64,000 nt of DNA, taken from assembly GCF_043757465.1 (NCBI RefSeq), contig NZ_JAYVPL010000147.1, forward strand, positions 36,360 through 100,359. Direction: 5' to 3'. Under the pieces are notes generated by a model. The model made no database searches. It saw only the letters and a list, made by a program, of their open reading frames with translations, and was not told the DNA's origin. The stretch comes from Armatimonas sp043757465 (GTDB lineage Bacteria; Armatimonadota; Armatimonadia; Armatimonadales; Armatimonadaceae). Positions 57,203 through 64,000 of this stretch are shown in pieces (position 1 is the stretch's first letter; every line of letters starts with the position of its first letter). The position numbers and the translations under genes are program-made.

Positions 57203-58291
57203 TTACTGGCTGCTGGCGTGCCGCACAATGGAGCAGCCAAACGGTGTGGTGGACTTGACTGTGGGGTTCTGGCCTGCGAGCAGAAAGTCGAGTGCGTTGC
57301 GCAGATCGTGCGAGAGAATCGCTTTCTCGTCGCGACTGTCATCAATGCGCCCGTGGTAGCGCAGCACGCCGTTTGAATCCATCACGAAGGCTTCTGGCGT
57401 CACTTGCGCATTGAGTGCATCGGCGATTTTATGGTCCACATCACGCAGAATGGGAAACGCGAAGCCATGCGTTTTGGCATGATCCGTGATCTCGGCGTTG
57501 GTTTCGTCCGCGCTGGAGTTGACCGCGACAAAGCGCACACCCTTCGACGTATACGCAGCAGCGAGGGCTTGATTACGTGTGTCGTAGCCACCAGAACACG
57601 GGCAGCGCGACGAAAGAAAGAGTACCACGGTGGCCTTTTGCTTCTTATCGCCGTAGAGCGTTTCGGAGCCTGCACCGTCTGCCCGGCGAAGTGTCGCATC
57701 GGCGATGGGTTTATCCAGCAGGGGATTACTACCCGACGCGAACGTATCAAAAAAGCAAGCCGCCAGCTCGACAAGCTGTGTGCCGTGCTCTTTTGGCTGC
57801 ACCGTGGCGAGCGGTAGAAGAACTTTGCTCTCTGGCCCCAGCACATACGAAATATAGGGCCGCCCCGGCGCGACGCCAAATTTCTGCCCAATCAAGCCGC
57901 CCGCATCTAATAAAATGGGGAAGTTAAGCTTCTCACTCTCATAAAGCGCAAGCGCAACGGCTTTCTCAATAGGCGCGATGGCAAAGACCTTCACCCCGAT
58001 CTTATCGAAGCGCTTCATCTCATTTTTGAGCGAGCGTAGCTCGGCCCGCACTTCGTCGCTGACGCCGGGCAGAAAAACCAGAGCAATCGAGCGCTTGTCG
58101 TAGTCCGCCAGATTGTGAACCCGCCCGACCTGGTCGGAGAGCACAAAGACGGGTGCCTTGCTACGTGGCAAGAGCATGGTGATATTTTGCTGGCGGTCAA
58201 GGCGTGTGAGCGCGTAGATCCCTAGGCCCGCTGCGGTCCAAACCCCGGCGAGAGTGAAGAGTAGAGCTTTGAGAGGTGGTTTGCGTTTCAT
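57203..58291 (-). CDS. Membrane-anchored double redoxin (AhpC/TSA-like)
   Basis: A 362-aa protein. An N-terminal helix (ALLFTLAGVWTAAGLGIYAL) anchors two thioredoxin-fold peroxiredoxin-like domains. The first (SKAPVFVLSDQVGRVHNLADYDKRSIALVFLPGVSDEVRAELRSL) has no cysteine where the peroxidatic Cys is expected (LPGVSDE), so it seems inactive. The second has VVLFLSSRCPCSGGYD, a C-x-C pair in the active position, and AVNSSADETNAEI. It probably serves in periplasmic thiol chemistry. ATG 58291 has AAAGGA upstream. Confidence 0.78.
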   Translation of the reverse strand: MKRKPPLKALLFTLAGVWTAAGLGIYALTRLDRQQNITMLLPRSKAPVFVLSDQVGRVHNLADYDKRSIALVFLPGVSDEVRAELRSLKNEMKRFDKIGVKVFAIAPIEKAVALALYESEKLNFPILLDAGGLIGQKFGVAPGRPYISYVLGPESKVLLPLATVQPKEHGTQLVELAACFFDTFASGSNPLLDKPIADATLRRADGAGSETLYGDKKQKATVVLFLSSRCPCSGGYDTRNQALAAAYTSKGVRFVAVNSSADETNAEITDHAKTHGFAFPILRDVDHKIADALNAQVTPEAFVMDSNGVLRYHGRIDDSRDEKAILSHDLRNALDFLLAGQNPTVKSTTPFGCSIVRHASSQ

Positions 58292-58373
58292 GTTTGTGAA
58301 TCCTTTCACAATGTTACCGCCGCAATATTAAAGGCGCAAAGGTTTTTGCCAGGTCAAGCGCGAATAGTGCGCC

Positions 58374-59639
58374 ATGAAAGTAAAGCTTCTTGCCGCGCTT
58401 GCCGCGCTCGTGTTGGTGGTGCCCTCGGCCCTGGCACAAAAATTTGAGAAGGCCTTTGATGGCACCAGCCTCAAGGGCTGGCAGCTTATCGGTGGCCACG
58501 GCCCGGGCTACGTCCCCAATAACGGCGTTTTGACCTGCCCCGCTGATGGTGGTGGCAACCTCTACACCGAGAAGGAGTTCTCCGACTTCCACATGAAGTT
58601 TGAGTTCAAGCTCTCCCCCGGCGGCAACAATGGCATCGGGATTCGTGCCCCACTCCAGGGCGATGCAGCCTATGTGGGGATGGAGGTTCAAGTCCTCGAT
58701 GACCCTGCCCCGATGTACGCAAAGCTAGAGCCCGGTCAGTACCATGGCTCGATCTACAAAGTCTGTGCGGCCAAGCGGGGTGCGCTCAAGCCCACGGGCG
58801 AGTGGAACAAAGAGGAGATTATCGCCACGGGCCGCCGGATCCAGGTGATCGTGAATGGCAAGAAGACCGTGGACTGTGATCTGAACAGGATCACGGATCC
58901 GGCGATACTGGCGGGCCATCCCGGCATGCTGCGCGAGAAGGGCCACATCGGCTTTCTGGGCCACGGCTCGCTGGTGGAGTTTCGCAATATCGAGATTAAA
59001 GACACCAGCAAGCCCAGCATGGACAACACGGCCCCGAAAGGCTTCATCGCGCTCTTTAATGGTAAGGATCTCACGGGCTGGAAGGGCTTGGTCGGCAACC
59101 CACTCACCCGGGCCAAGATGGCCCCCGTCGAGCTCGTCACTGCGGAGAAGACCGCCACTGAGAAAGCACTCGAGCACTGGAGTGCCAAAGAGGGCGTGGT
59201 CTGCTACGACGGCAAGAACGACAGCCTCTGCACCGCCAAAGACTACAAAAACTTCGAGCTACTCGTGAGCTGGAAGATCGGCCCCGGCGGCGACTCAGGG
59301 ATTTATTTACGTGGCTCGCCCCAGGTGCAGATCTGGGACATGGCGCTGACCAATGTCGGCGCACAAGTCGGCTCAGGTGGGCTCTACAACAACCAGAAGA
59401 ATCCCAGTAAGCCCACGCAAGTCGCGGACAACCCCGTTGGGGAGTGGAACGAGTTTCGCATTCTCATGGTCGGGGAGCGCGTGACGATCTATCTGAACGG
59501 CAAGCTAATTGTGCAGAACGTGGTACTGGAGAACTACTGGGACCGCAAGATCCCCATCTTCCCCACCGGCCAGATCGAGCTCCAGCACCACGGAAACCCG
59601 ATCTTCTTCAAGAATATCTACGTGAGAGAGTTGCACTAA
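58374..59639 (+). CDS. Secreted DUF1080 protein with two concanavalin-like domains
   Basis: A 421-aa protein. A signal peptide (MKVKLLAALAALVLVVPSALAQ) precedes two DUF1080 domains, FDGTSLKGWQLIGG...EFKLSPGGNNGIGIRAPL and FNGKDLTGWKGLVG...SWKIGPGGDSGIYLRGSPQVQIWD. DUF1080 proteins are now often named 3-keto-disaccharide hydrolases from work on a few members; binding or cleavage of sugars outside the cell fits. The two domains are duplicates of one another. The gene is divergent from the double redoxin. Confidence 0.88.
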   Translation: MKVKLLAALAALVLVVPSALAQKFEKAFDGTSLKGWQLIGGHGPGYVPNNGVLTCPADGGGNLYTEKEFSDFHMKFEFKLSPGGNNGIGIRAPLQGDAAYVGMEVQVLDDPAPMYAKLEPGQYHGSIYKVCAAKRGALKPTGEWNKEEIIATGRRIQVIVNGKKTVDCDLNRITDPAILAGHPGMLREKGHIGFLGHGSLVEFRNIEIKDTSKPSMDNTAPKGFIALFNGKDLTGWKGLVGNPLTRAKMAPVELVTAEKTATEKALEHWSAKEGVVCYDGKNDSLCTAKDYKNFELLVSWKIGPGGDSGIYLRGSPQVQIWDMALTNVGAQVGSGGLYNNQKNPSKPTQVADNPVGEWNEFRILMVGERVTIYLNGKLIVQNVVLENYWDRKIPIFPTGQIELQHHGNPIFFKNIYVRELH

Positions 59640-59668
59640 ACTATCTAGCGTGATAAACAATCCATATG

Positions 59669-59711
59669 ATAGCTAATCTCCCCTTATTATTAATGAGGGG
59701 AGATTAGCTAT
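59669..59711. terminator. Perfect 16-bp palindrome at the left edge of the envelope-glycan region
   Basis: ATAGCTAATCTCCCCT at 59669-59684 and its exact complement at 59696-59711, with an 11-nt loop. It can end transcription of the DUF1080 gene; no U tract follows in either direction. It also marks the switch from GC-rich to AT-rich DNA and could be a recombination site. Confidence 0.55.
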
Positions 59712-59767
59712 AAATCAATATCCTTTTTAGAAAGAAATACAGAGTTAGCTGAAAGCCTAATATAGTT

Positions 59768-60619
59768 ATGCAAGAAGAACAATTTTCAATCCATGCAGAT
59801 ATCGAAGAGAAACACTGGTGGTTTGTTGGCCGAAGAAAAATATTAAGCAATATCGTTAATACGCTACTTATACCAAATAAAACAACAACAATTATCGATA
59901 TCGGATGCGGAACAGGAGCAAATATTGCCTGTTTAGCAAAGCAATATAATTGTATCGGAATTGATACTTCAAAATTGGCAATAAAACATGCTACAAAACG
60001 CTTTCCAAGTGTGAATTTCATATGTGGTTTTGCTCCTGAGGATCTAGGAGATCTAGCTAAAAGTGCAGATATATTTATTATTACAGATGTAATGGAGCAT
60101 ATCGATGATGACTTCTTATTTCTATCCAGTTTAATTTCAGTGAGTAAACCTGGGGCATACTTTTTGATAACAGTACCCGCTGATATGAATCTATGGAGTA
60201 ATCATGATGTCGCATTTGGACATTTCAGACGTTATGATATATCACGACTGAGGGCATCTTGGGATGGCTTACCCGTTAAAGAAGTTTTAGCATCTTACTA
60301 TAACTCTCGACTGTATCCAATCGTCCGTTGCTTAAGAACAATCAGTAAAATTAGAAATAAGAGTTGGGGAGAGAATTCGACTGACTTCTCTATGCCACTG
60401 GATTTTGTAAATAGAGCACTAACAATTCTCTTTTCAGGCGAGTTTAATCAACTCAAAAAACAACTCATGCATACAAATCCGATACCAAGTTTTGGGCACG
60501 GGGTTAGCCTAATTGCAATCCTCCAGCGCCAAACAGGGAATTTCCAACCTCGTATAAAACCACTTGATGTTCAGAAAGATTCACATCAGCCTCTGCTACA
60601 AAAAGAGTTTAGAAATTAA
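59768..60619 (+). CDS. SAM-dependent methyltransferase in envelope-glycan cluster
   Basis: A 283-aa class-I methyltransferase: EKHWWFVGRRKIL at the start, SAM-binding IIDIGCGTGANIACLAKQ, acidic ITDVMEHIDDD and GAYFLITVPADMNLWSNHDVAFGHFRRYD. The pattern is typical of small methyltransferases next to lipid-linked glycosyltransferases. Its TAA shares a base with the next ATG (TAATG). The gene is strongly AT-rich compared with 58 kb of flanking DNA. Confidence 0.85.
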   Translation: MQEEQFSIHADIEEKHWWFVGRRKILSNIVNTLLIPNKTTTIIDIGCGTGANIACLAKQYNCIGIDTSKLAIKHATKRFPSVNFICGFAPEDLGDLAKSADIFIITDVMEHIDDDFLFLSSLISVSKPGAYFLITVPADMNLWSNHDVAFGHFRRYDISRLRASWDGLPVKEVLASYYNSRLYPIVRCLRTISKIRNKSWGENSTDFSMPLDFVNRALTILFSGEFNQLKKQLMHTNPIPSFGHGVSLIAILQRQTGNFQPRIKPLDVQKDSHQPLLQKEFRN

Positions 60620-61584
60620 TGCACGGTAATTCTAATGATATCATCATAATGATGCCTATCTATAACGATTGGACATCAGTCAATTTATTATGTAACAAAA
60701 TTGACGAAATATGCCCAAAAATATTACATCCTCTGCATATACTTCTAATTAACGATGGATCAACAGAAAAACAACCAGATGATTTATCTTCAAATAATTT
60801 CCAAAACATTAAATCTATCTCAATCTTAAACCTCAGGCGAAATTTAGGCCATCAGAGGGCAATCGCGATAGGCCTTTGTTATATTGAAGATAATTTAGAA
60901 GCAGAATCAATTTTAATTATGGATGGTGATGGTGAAGATTCCGCAACAGACATACCACTATTGGTTGCGAGTTGTAGACAAAATAATAATGAGAAAATCA
61001 TTTTCGCAGAACGCTCTAAACGTAGTGAAAATGTAACATTTAAAGTATTTTATTCTCTTTATAAATCATTACACTTAATTTTAACGGGACAAAAAGTACG
61101 CGTTGGAAATTTCAGCATAATTCCAAAGAAACAAGTAACTCGTATCGTTATCGTATCTGATCTCTGGAATCACTATGCAGCATCTGTATTTAAAGCACGA
61201 CTTCCTATTGATACAGTACATACCATCAGGGCACATCGTCTAGATGGTAAATCACAAATGAATTTCACATCACTTATTATCCATGGTCTAAGCGCTATGT
61301 CTGTTTATGGAGATAAAATAGGAGTAAGACTATTATTGGCGTTATCCATAGCGTCTTCAGCTCTTATAATTACTATAATTACGCTTTATTTATTAAATCA
61401 TATACTTGGACTACACATATATCAATATATAAACTTGGCATTAATTTCTATATTACTGCTCGTCCCTCAAATTTTCTTCATATTGTTAATTTTTGTATTC
61501 CTCATCCTTAGCGGTAGAGATAGTTCTTCTTTTCTACCCATTCGAGACTACCATTACTACATATCAGAGTTTATAACAATGTAG
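60619..61584 (+). CDS. Membrane glycosyltransferase family 2 (dolichyl-phosphate-sugar synthase-like)
   Basis: A 321-aa GT2 enzyme. Catalytic features are IIIMMPIYNDWTSV, LLINDGSTEK, NLRRNLGHQRAIAIGL and ILIMDGDGED (metal-binding DGD). Two C-terminal membrane helices (ALSIASSALIITIITLYLL and ALISILLLVPQIFFILLIFVFLIL) resemble undecaprenyl-phosphate sugar transferases. It probably makes a lipid-linked sugar used by the GT-C protein at 61924. It is coupled to the methyltransferase upstream. Confidence 0.85.
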   Translation: MHGNSNDIIIMMPIYNDWTSVNLLCNKIDEICPKILHPLHILLINDGSTEKQPDDLSSNNFQNIKSISILNLRRNLGHQRAIAIGLCYIEDNLEAESILIMDGDGEDSATDIPLLVASCRQNNNEKIIFAERSKRSENVTFKVFYSLYKSLHLILTGQKVRVGNFSIIPKKQVTRIVIVSDLWNHYAASVFKARLPIDTVHTIRAHRLDGKSQMNFTSLIIHGLSAMSVYGDKIGVRLLLALSIASSALIITIITLYLLNHILGLHIYQYINLALISILLLVPQIFFILLIFVFLILSGRDSSSFLPIRDYHYYISEFITM

Positions 61585-61923
61585 TGTCGGTGTAATATTT
61601 CTTCTAGCGGCTTTGTTGCATAACATTATCGCCGAGGCGAGCCTCACCGCATTTTTCAACTATTCTGTTGACTTCATCAGTCTCCTGATGGGCGAAGTTC
61701 TCTATCGAGGAAAGACCTGTATGACTCTCACCAGGAAGAATCACATGCCCTGTGCACCCGGTTCCCCTCTTCGAAGCGGTGGTCACCTGGTGCGTGGTGC
61801 GCCATCGCTGCCTTTGCATATGGCGAAAATCACCTTGCCGATCCAGAAAGAAAATGTTACAATCTCGTAGTTCAAAAACTGTCCAGACAAACGTCAGGAT
61901 TATAGGAAGTATGAGAGTAAGTG
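61585..61923. other. Intergenic stretch with possible insertion-sequence remnant
   Basis: This 339-bp gap is more GC-rich than the genes on both sides. GGCTTTGTTGCATAA at 61611-61625 resembles the ends of several IS5-like elements, but no matching second end and no convincing transposase frame are visible. Two short frames exist without family resemblance. I see no RNA gene. Confidence 0.3.
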
Positions 61924-63576
61924 ATGTTTTTTTCTCCGAATGATAAAAATAGGATATTTATAGCGCCTTTACTATTAGGGATATTTTTAGTGTATGTATT
62001 TGTTTTGAAATACCATACATGTTTTTTCTGGGGTGATGAAGTCTTGACATATCATGAAATGCAATCAACGTCGCTTCGTCATATGCTTAATTATAATCGA
62101 AAATTAGAGTTCGTACCTCCGCTTTACTTTATTATTTCGTATTTTATTTGCTATATTTCCGAAGTCAGTGTTTTTATTTTACGCATCCATACATTCACAT
62201 ACATATTATTATCAATGTTTCTGATTTGGAATACACTACGACTTAAATTCTCCAGCATAAGCTCAATATTAGGAGTCTCTATAGTATTCCTTTCTTATCC
62301 CATAGTAAATCAGATGTGGCAAGCTAGAATGTATGGGCTGTATGTCTTTTCGATAGCATTAATGCTTCATGTTTTCAACAAAGGCCATAAAAACAAAAAA
62401 AACACACGGCTATATTATCTAACAGTATTTATCTGCTGCTTGTTGATATTATTTACCCATAGTACTGGATCTTTATATGTTTTTAGTTTCGTACTGACTA
62501 AATTTATTATTGATTTTAAACGTTGTGTTGGCAATGATCGATTTTTAATCCAAATAAAAGCATTTGATATTATGTTTTATTGTTCCGTACTTTTGAGTTG
62601 GATTGTTTTTTTTACAATATGGCTAAATCCAACACTAGTTAACATTCATGAATTTAATTTTAAATCTTGGATTCCAGTTCCTGGAATAAATGACCTATAT
62701 GCACAAATTTTCACACAGAAAAAAATGTTTTTTGTCTTGATTACTTTAATTTTATTTTTATCTGCATCACGTATTTTAAAAAAGAAAGTAATTATAGAAT
62801 CTGAAAAAGACAATTTATTATTGCTTGGTTTTATCCTAGCTACATTTCCTATCCTTTCTGGATTTATAGTATCGACAATAGGTGGGACTAGTATTTTTCT
62901 AGATAGATATTTTACGCCTTCAGTTGTTGGGTGGTGCATTATTATTTCATACCTGGCTGACCATTTATATATAAACTATGGGAAGATACTTCCAATTAAA
63001 AATAAGACAGTTAGATTTCTGATTTCACCTATACTAGTCATACTAATAAACTTCTGGTTCATGATGCCTAATATACGTCAATTAGTTTTACATCCGCGTA
63101 CATTTATATTTTCTCCTATTCCAGGTAAAGAAGTCCAATCTTACATACCACACAAAGACACACAAAAAATAATCCCTATTATATGTGAAGTTTGGAGTGA
63201 GTTTCTTCAATTAAATTTCTACAGAGATATAAAGTATTCTTATTATTTTCTAATTAATGGAACTACAGATATTAGTAATTACGGAGTCCCACTTGCAATG
63301 TTTCAAACAGAAAAAAATACAAATATAGAAATACGAAGCAAGTTCCTCGCTATGAATGATAATTTTTATATAATAAAAAGAAAAAAGCCTACAGATAAAG
63401 GCAACTTAGCGCCACATAAAGAGAGTGTTTCATTAAAAGAATGGCTCGAATTCGATAATTGGTTTAAAGACAAAATAGTAAATGGAAGTAGATATCATGT
63501 CGAATCAATAAGAGCGGATACTTATAATGGTGAAATATACTATGTATCCTCCAATACCTTCGCCAAAAACGGTTGA
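61924..63576 (+). CDS. GT-C/ArnT-like membrane glycosyltransferase
   Basis: A 550-aa protein with about 11 hydrophobic helices. The first loop has FFWGDEVLTYHEM, where the DE pair matches the acidic catalytic motif of GT-C enzymes (PMT/ArnT-type), and MWQARMYGLYVFSIALM resembles the family's second conserved stretch. The C-terminal 130 residues form an extracytoplasmic domain. It likely transfers a sugar from a lipid carrier, perhaps the product of the neighbouring GT2. Very AT-rich. A GTG at 61921 just before the ATG is an alternative start. Confidence 0.75.
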   Translation: MFFSPNDKNRIFIAPLLLGIFLVYVFVLKYHTCFFWGDEVLTYHEMQSTSLRHMLNYNRKLEFVPPLYFIISYFICYISEVSVFILRIHTFTYILLSMFLIWNTLRLKFSSISSILGVSIVFLSYPIVNQMWQARMYGLYVFSIALMLHVFNKGHKNKKNTRLYYLTVFICCLLILFTHSTGSLYVFSFVLTKFIIDFKRCVGNDRFLIQIKAFDIMFYCSVLLSWIVFFTIWLNPTLVNIHEFNFKSWIPVPGINDLYAQIFTQKKMFFVLITLILFLSASRILKKKVIIESEKDNLLLLGFILATFPILSGFIVSTIGGTSIFLDRYFTPSVVGWCIIISYLADHLYINYGKILPIKNKTVRFLISPILVILINFWFMMPNIRQLVLHPRTFIFSPIPGKEVQSYIPHKDTQKIIPIICEVWSEFLQLNFYRDIKYSYYFLINGTTDISNYGVPLAMFQTEKNTNIEIRSKFLAMNDNFYIIKRKKPTDKGNLAPHKESVSLKEWLEFDNWFKDKIVNGSRYHVESIRADTYNGEIYYVSSNTFAKNG

Positions 63577-63675
63577 CTTCTCCGGGATAGCGGCCGCCTG
63601 GATATCGGAGATCTAAAAAACAAAATAGGGCTTTGGAAGTACAGTTGAAGCGACTAAACAGCAACTCTTCTCCCA

Positions 63676-63924
63676 ATGCCCATGCCCAACATTCTATCGC
63701 TCCTACTGTGCCTACAACCCGCCCTCTCCAAAACAACGATTCGACAACTGGCTCGCATCGTCCAAGCCATCCTGGTGATGCCAGCACGCATTAACCAACT
63801 CAGCATCGCAATATGGGCAGACAAAGGAGCAAGCTACAGAAGCGTACAACGCTTCTTCCAAACCGACATCGACTGGCTACAAGTCAAGTGGCTCTTCTTT
63901 ATAACTGTACGGACGATTTCATAA
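63676..63924 (+). pseudogene. Truncated IS4-family (IS701-like) transposase N terminus
   Basis: An 82-aa frame: MPMPNILSLLLCLQPALSKTTIRQLARIVQAILVMPARINQLSI, then WADKGASYRSVQRFFQTDIDWLQVKWLFF, which matches the N-terminal part of IS4/IS701-type transposases. It ends early (VRTIS), before any DDE residue. Downstream DNA may hold a further decayed piece (IKPVPLRGLF resembles a later motif, KPVPGLAFF). It is a remnant, not an active element. Confidence 0.7.
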
Positions 63925-63950
63925 AGCCGGTACCTTTACGGGGGCTTTTT
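63923..63950 (+). terminator. Possible rho-independent terminator after the transposase fragment
   Basis: AAAGCC at 63923-63928 pairs with GGCTTT at 63943-63948, followed by a run of T. The stem is short (6 bp), so support is modest. Nothing else is recognised between 63951 and 64000. Confidence 0.35.
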
Positions 63951-64000
63951 CGGGTCTAGGTACAGGGTCAAGCAACGAAATTGCAGCTTCAAAACGACTC

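Noticed and set aside
61604..61870. Short frames in the 61.6-61.9 kb gap as genes
   Set aside because: Neither strand shows a recognisable protein; the IS5-like end is too short to prove an element.
63590..63615. NotI, EcoRV and BglII sites close together, resembling a vector polylinker
   Set aside because: The flanks are continuous with a gene on one side and an IS remnant on the other; three 6-8 bp sites can coincide by chance. Read coverage across the junction would settle it.

Overview
This window looks like chromosomal DNA of an Armatimonadota bacterium (Armatimonas-like). The lineage is inferred from gene content. The clues are PEP-CTERM-sorted secreted proteins, a type IV pilin-like protein with the FTLIELLVVIAII...LFPVFTQAREKAR start, DUF1501, ThuA/PQQ and DUF1080 proteins, DUF4058, and generally GC-rich, tightly packed genes. 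Several transcription units carry a TANAAT/TATACT-like box only 5-14 nt before the start codon, which suggests many leaderless or very short-leader mRNAs.

Layout. 1-2.2 kb: the 5' end of uvrB (minus strand), interrupted at its P-loop by a LAGLIDADG intein that runs off the window, then rlmG. 2.3-10.1 kb: a GGDEF-EAL protein, tRNA-Arg(CCG), an NPCBM protein, an FkbM methyltransferase, and a minus-strand unit rfaE1-ppa-pyrD-pyrK. 10.1-17.1 kb: two PEP-CTERM proteins, then an ABC exporter and its probable DUF1854 partner, separated by DUF4058 and two tandem PD-(D/E)XK-like paralogues. 17.1-27.1 kb: a ThuA-ThuA-LamG-PQQ fusion, a phosphoesterase with a beta-propeller, DUF1501, and two PhyH dioxygenases. 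27.1-31.2 kb: glpD-glpT-glpQ and DUF2237. 31.2-33.1 kb and 37.3-39.5 kb: two AT-rich two-gene islands, each lying at the 3' end of a host gene whose terminal bases are duplicated across the island. Between and after them lie a McsB-like kinase, recN, an FAD oxidoreductase and a pilin-like protein. 41.4-59.6 kb: MarC, an HD phosphohydrolase, a PEP-CTERM integral membrane protein, a ChaN-like protein, a coupled group of small genes, queA, ndk, a caspase-fold protein, cupin, a retropepsin-like protein, a radical-SAM/PDZ protein, a Tat-secreted protein, a double redoxin and a DUF1080 protein. 59.6-64 kb: a third AT-rich region with envelope-glycan genes (methyltransferase, GT2, GT-C) next to insertion-sequence debris.

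Three kinds of small-scale structure recur. First, there are perfect tandem duplications of about 13-21 bp, several of which fall on start or stop codons. Second, a family of GC-rich palindromic elements (CCCCCGTCCGATGGGGG and relatives) is dispersed between genes and inside genes, where it is translated in frame. Third, direct duplications of host 3' gene ends flank AT-rich islands. The islands, intein and IS remnants mark foreign DNA on a chromosome otherwise devoted to central metabolism (pyrimidine synthesis, glycerol-3-phosphate use, DNA repair, tRNA modification) and to secreted or periplasmic proteins.
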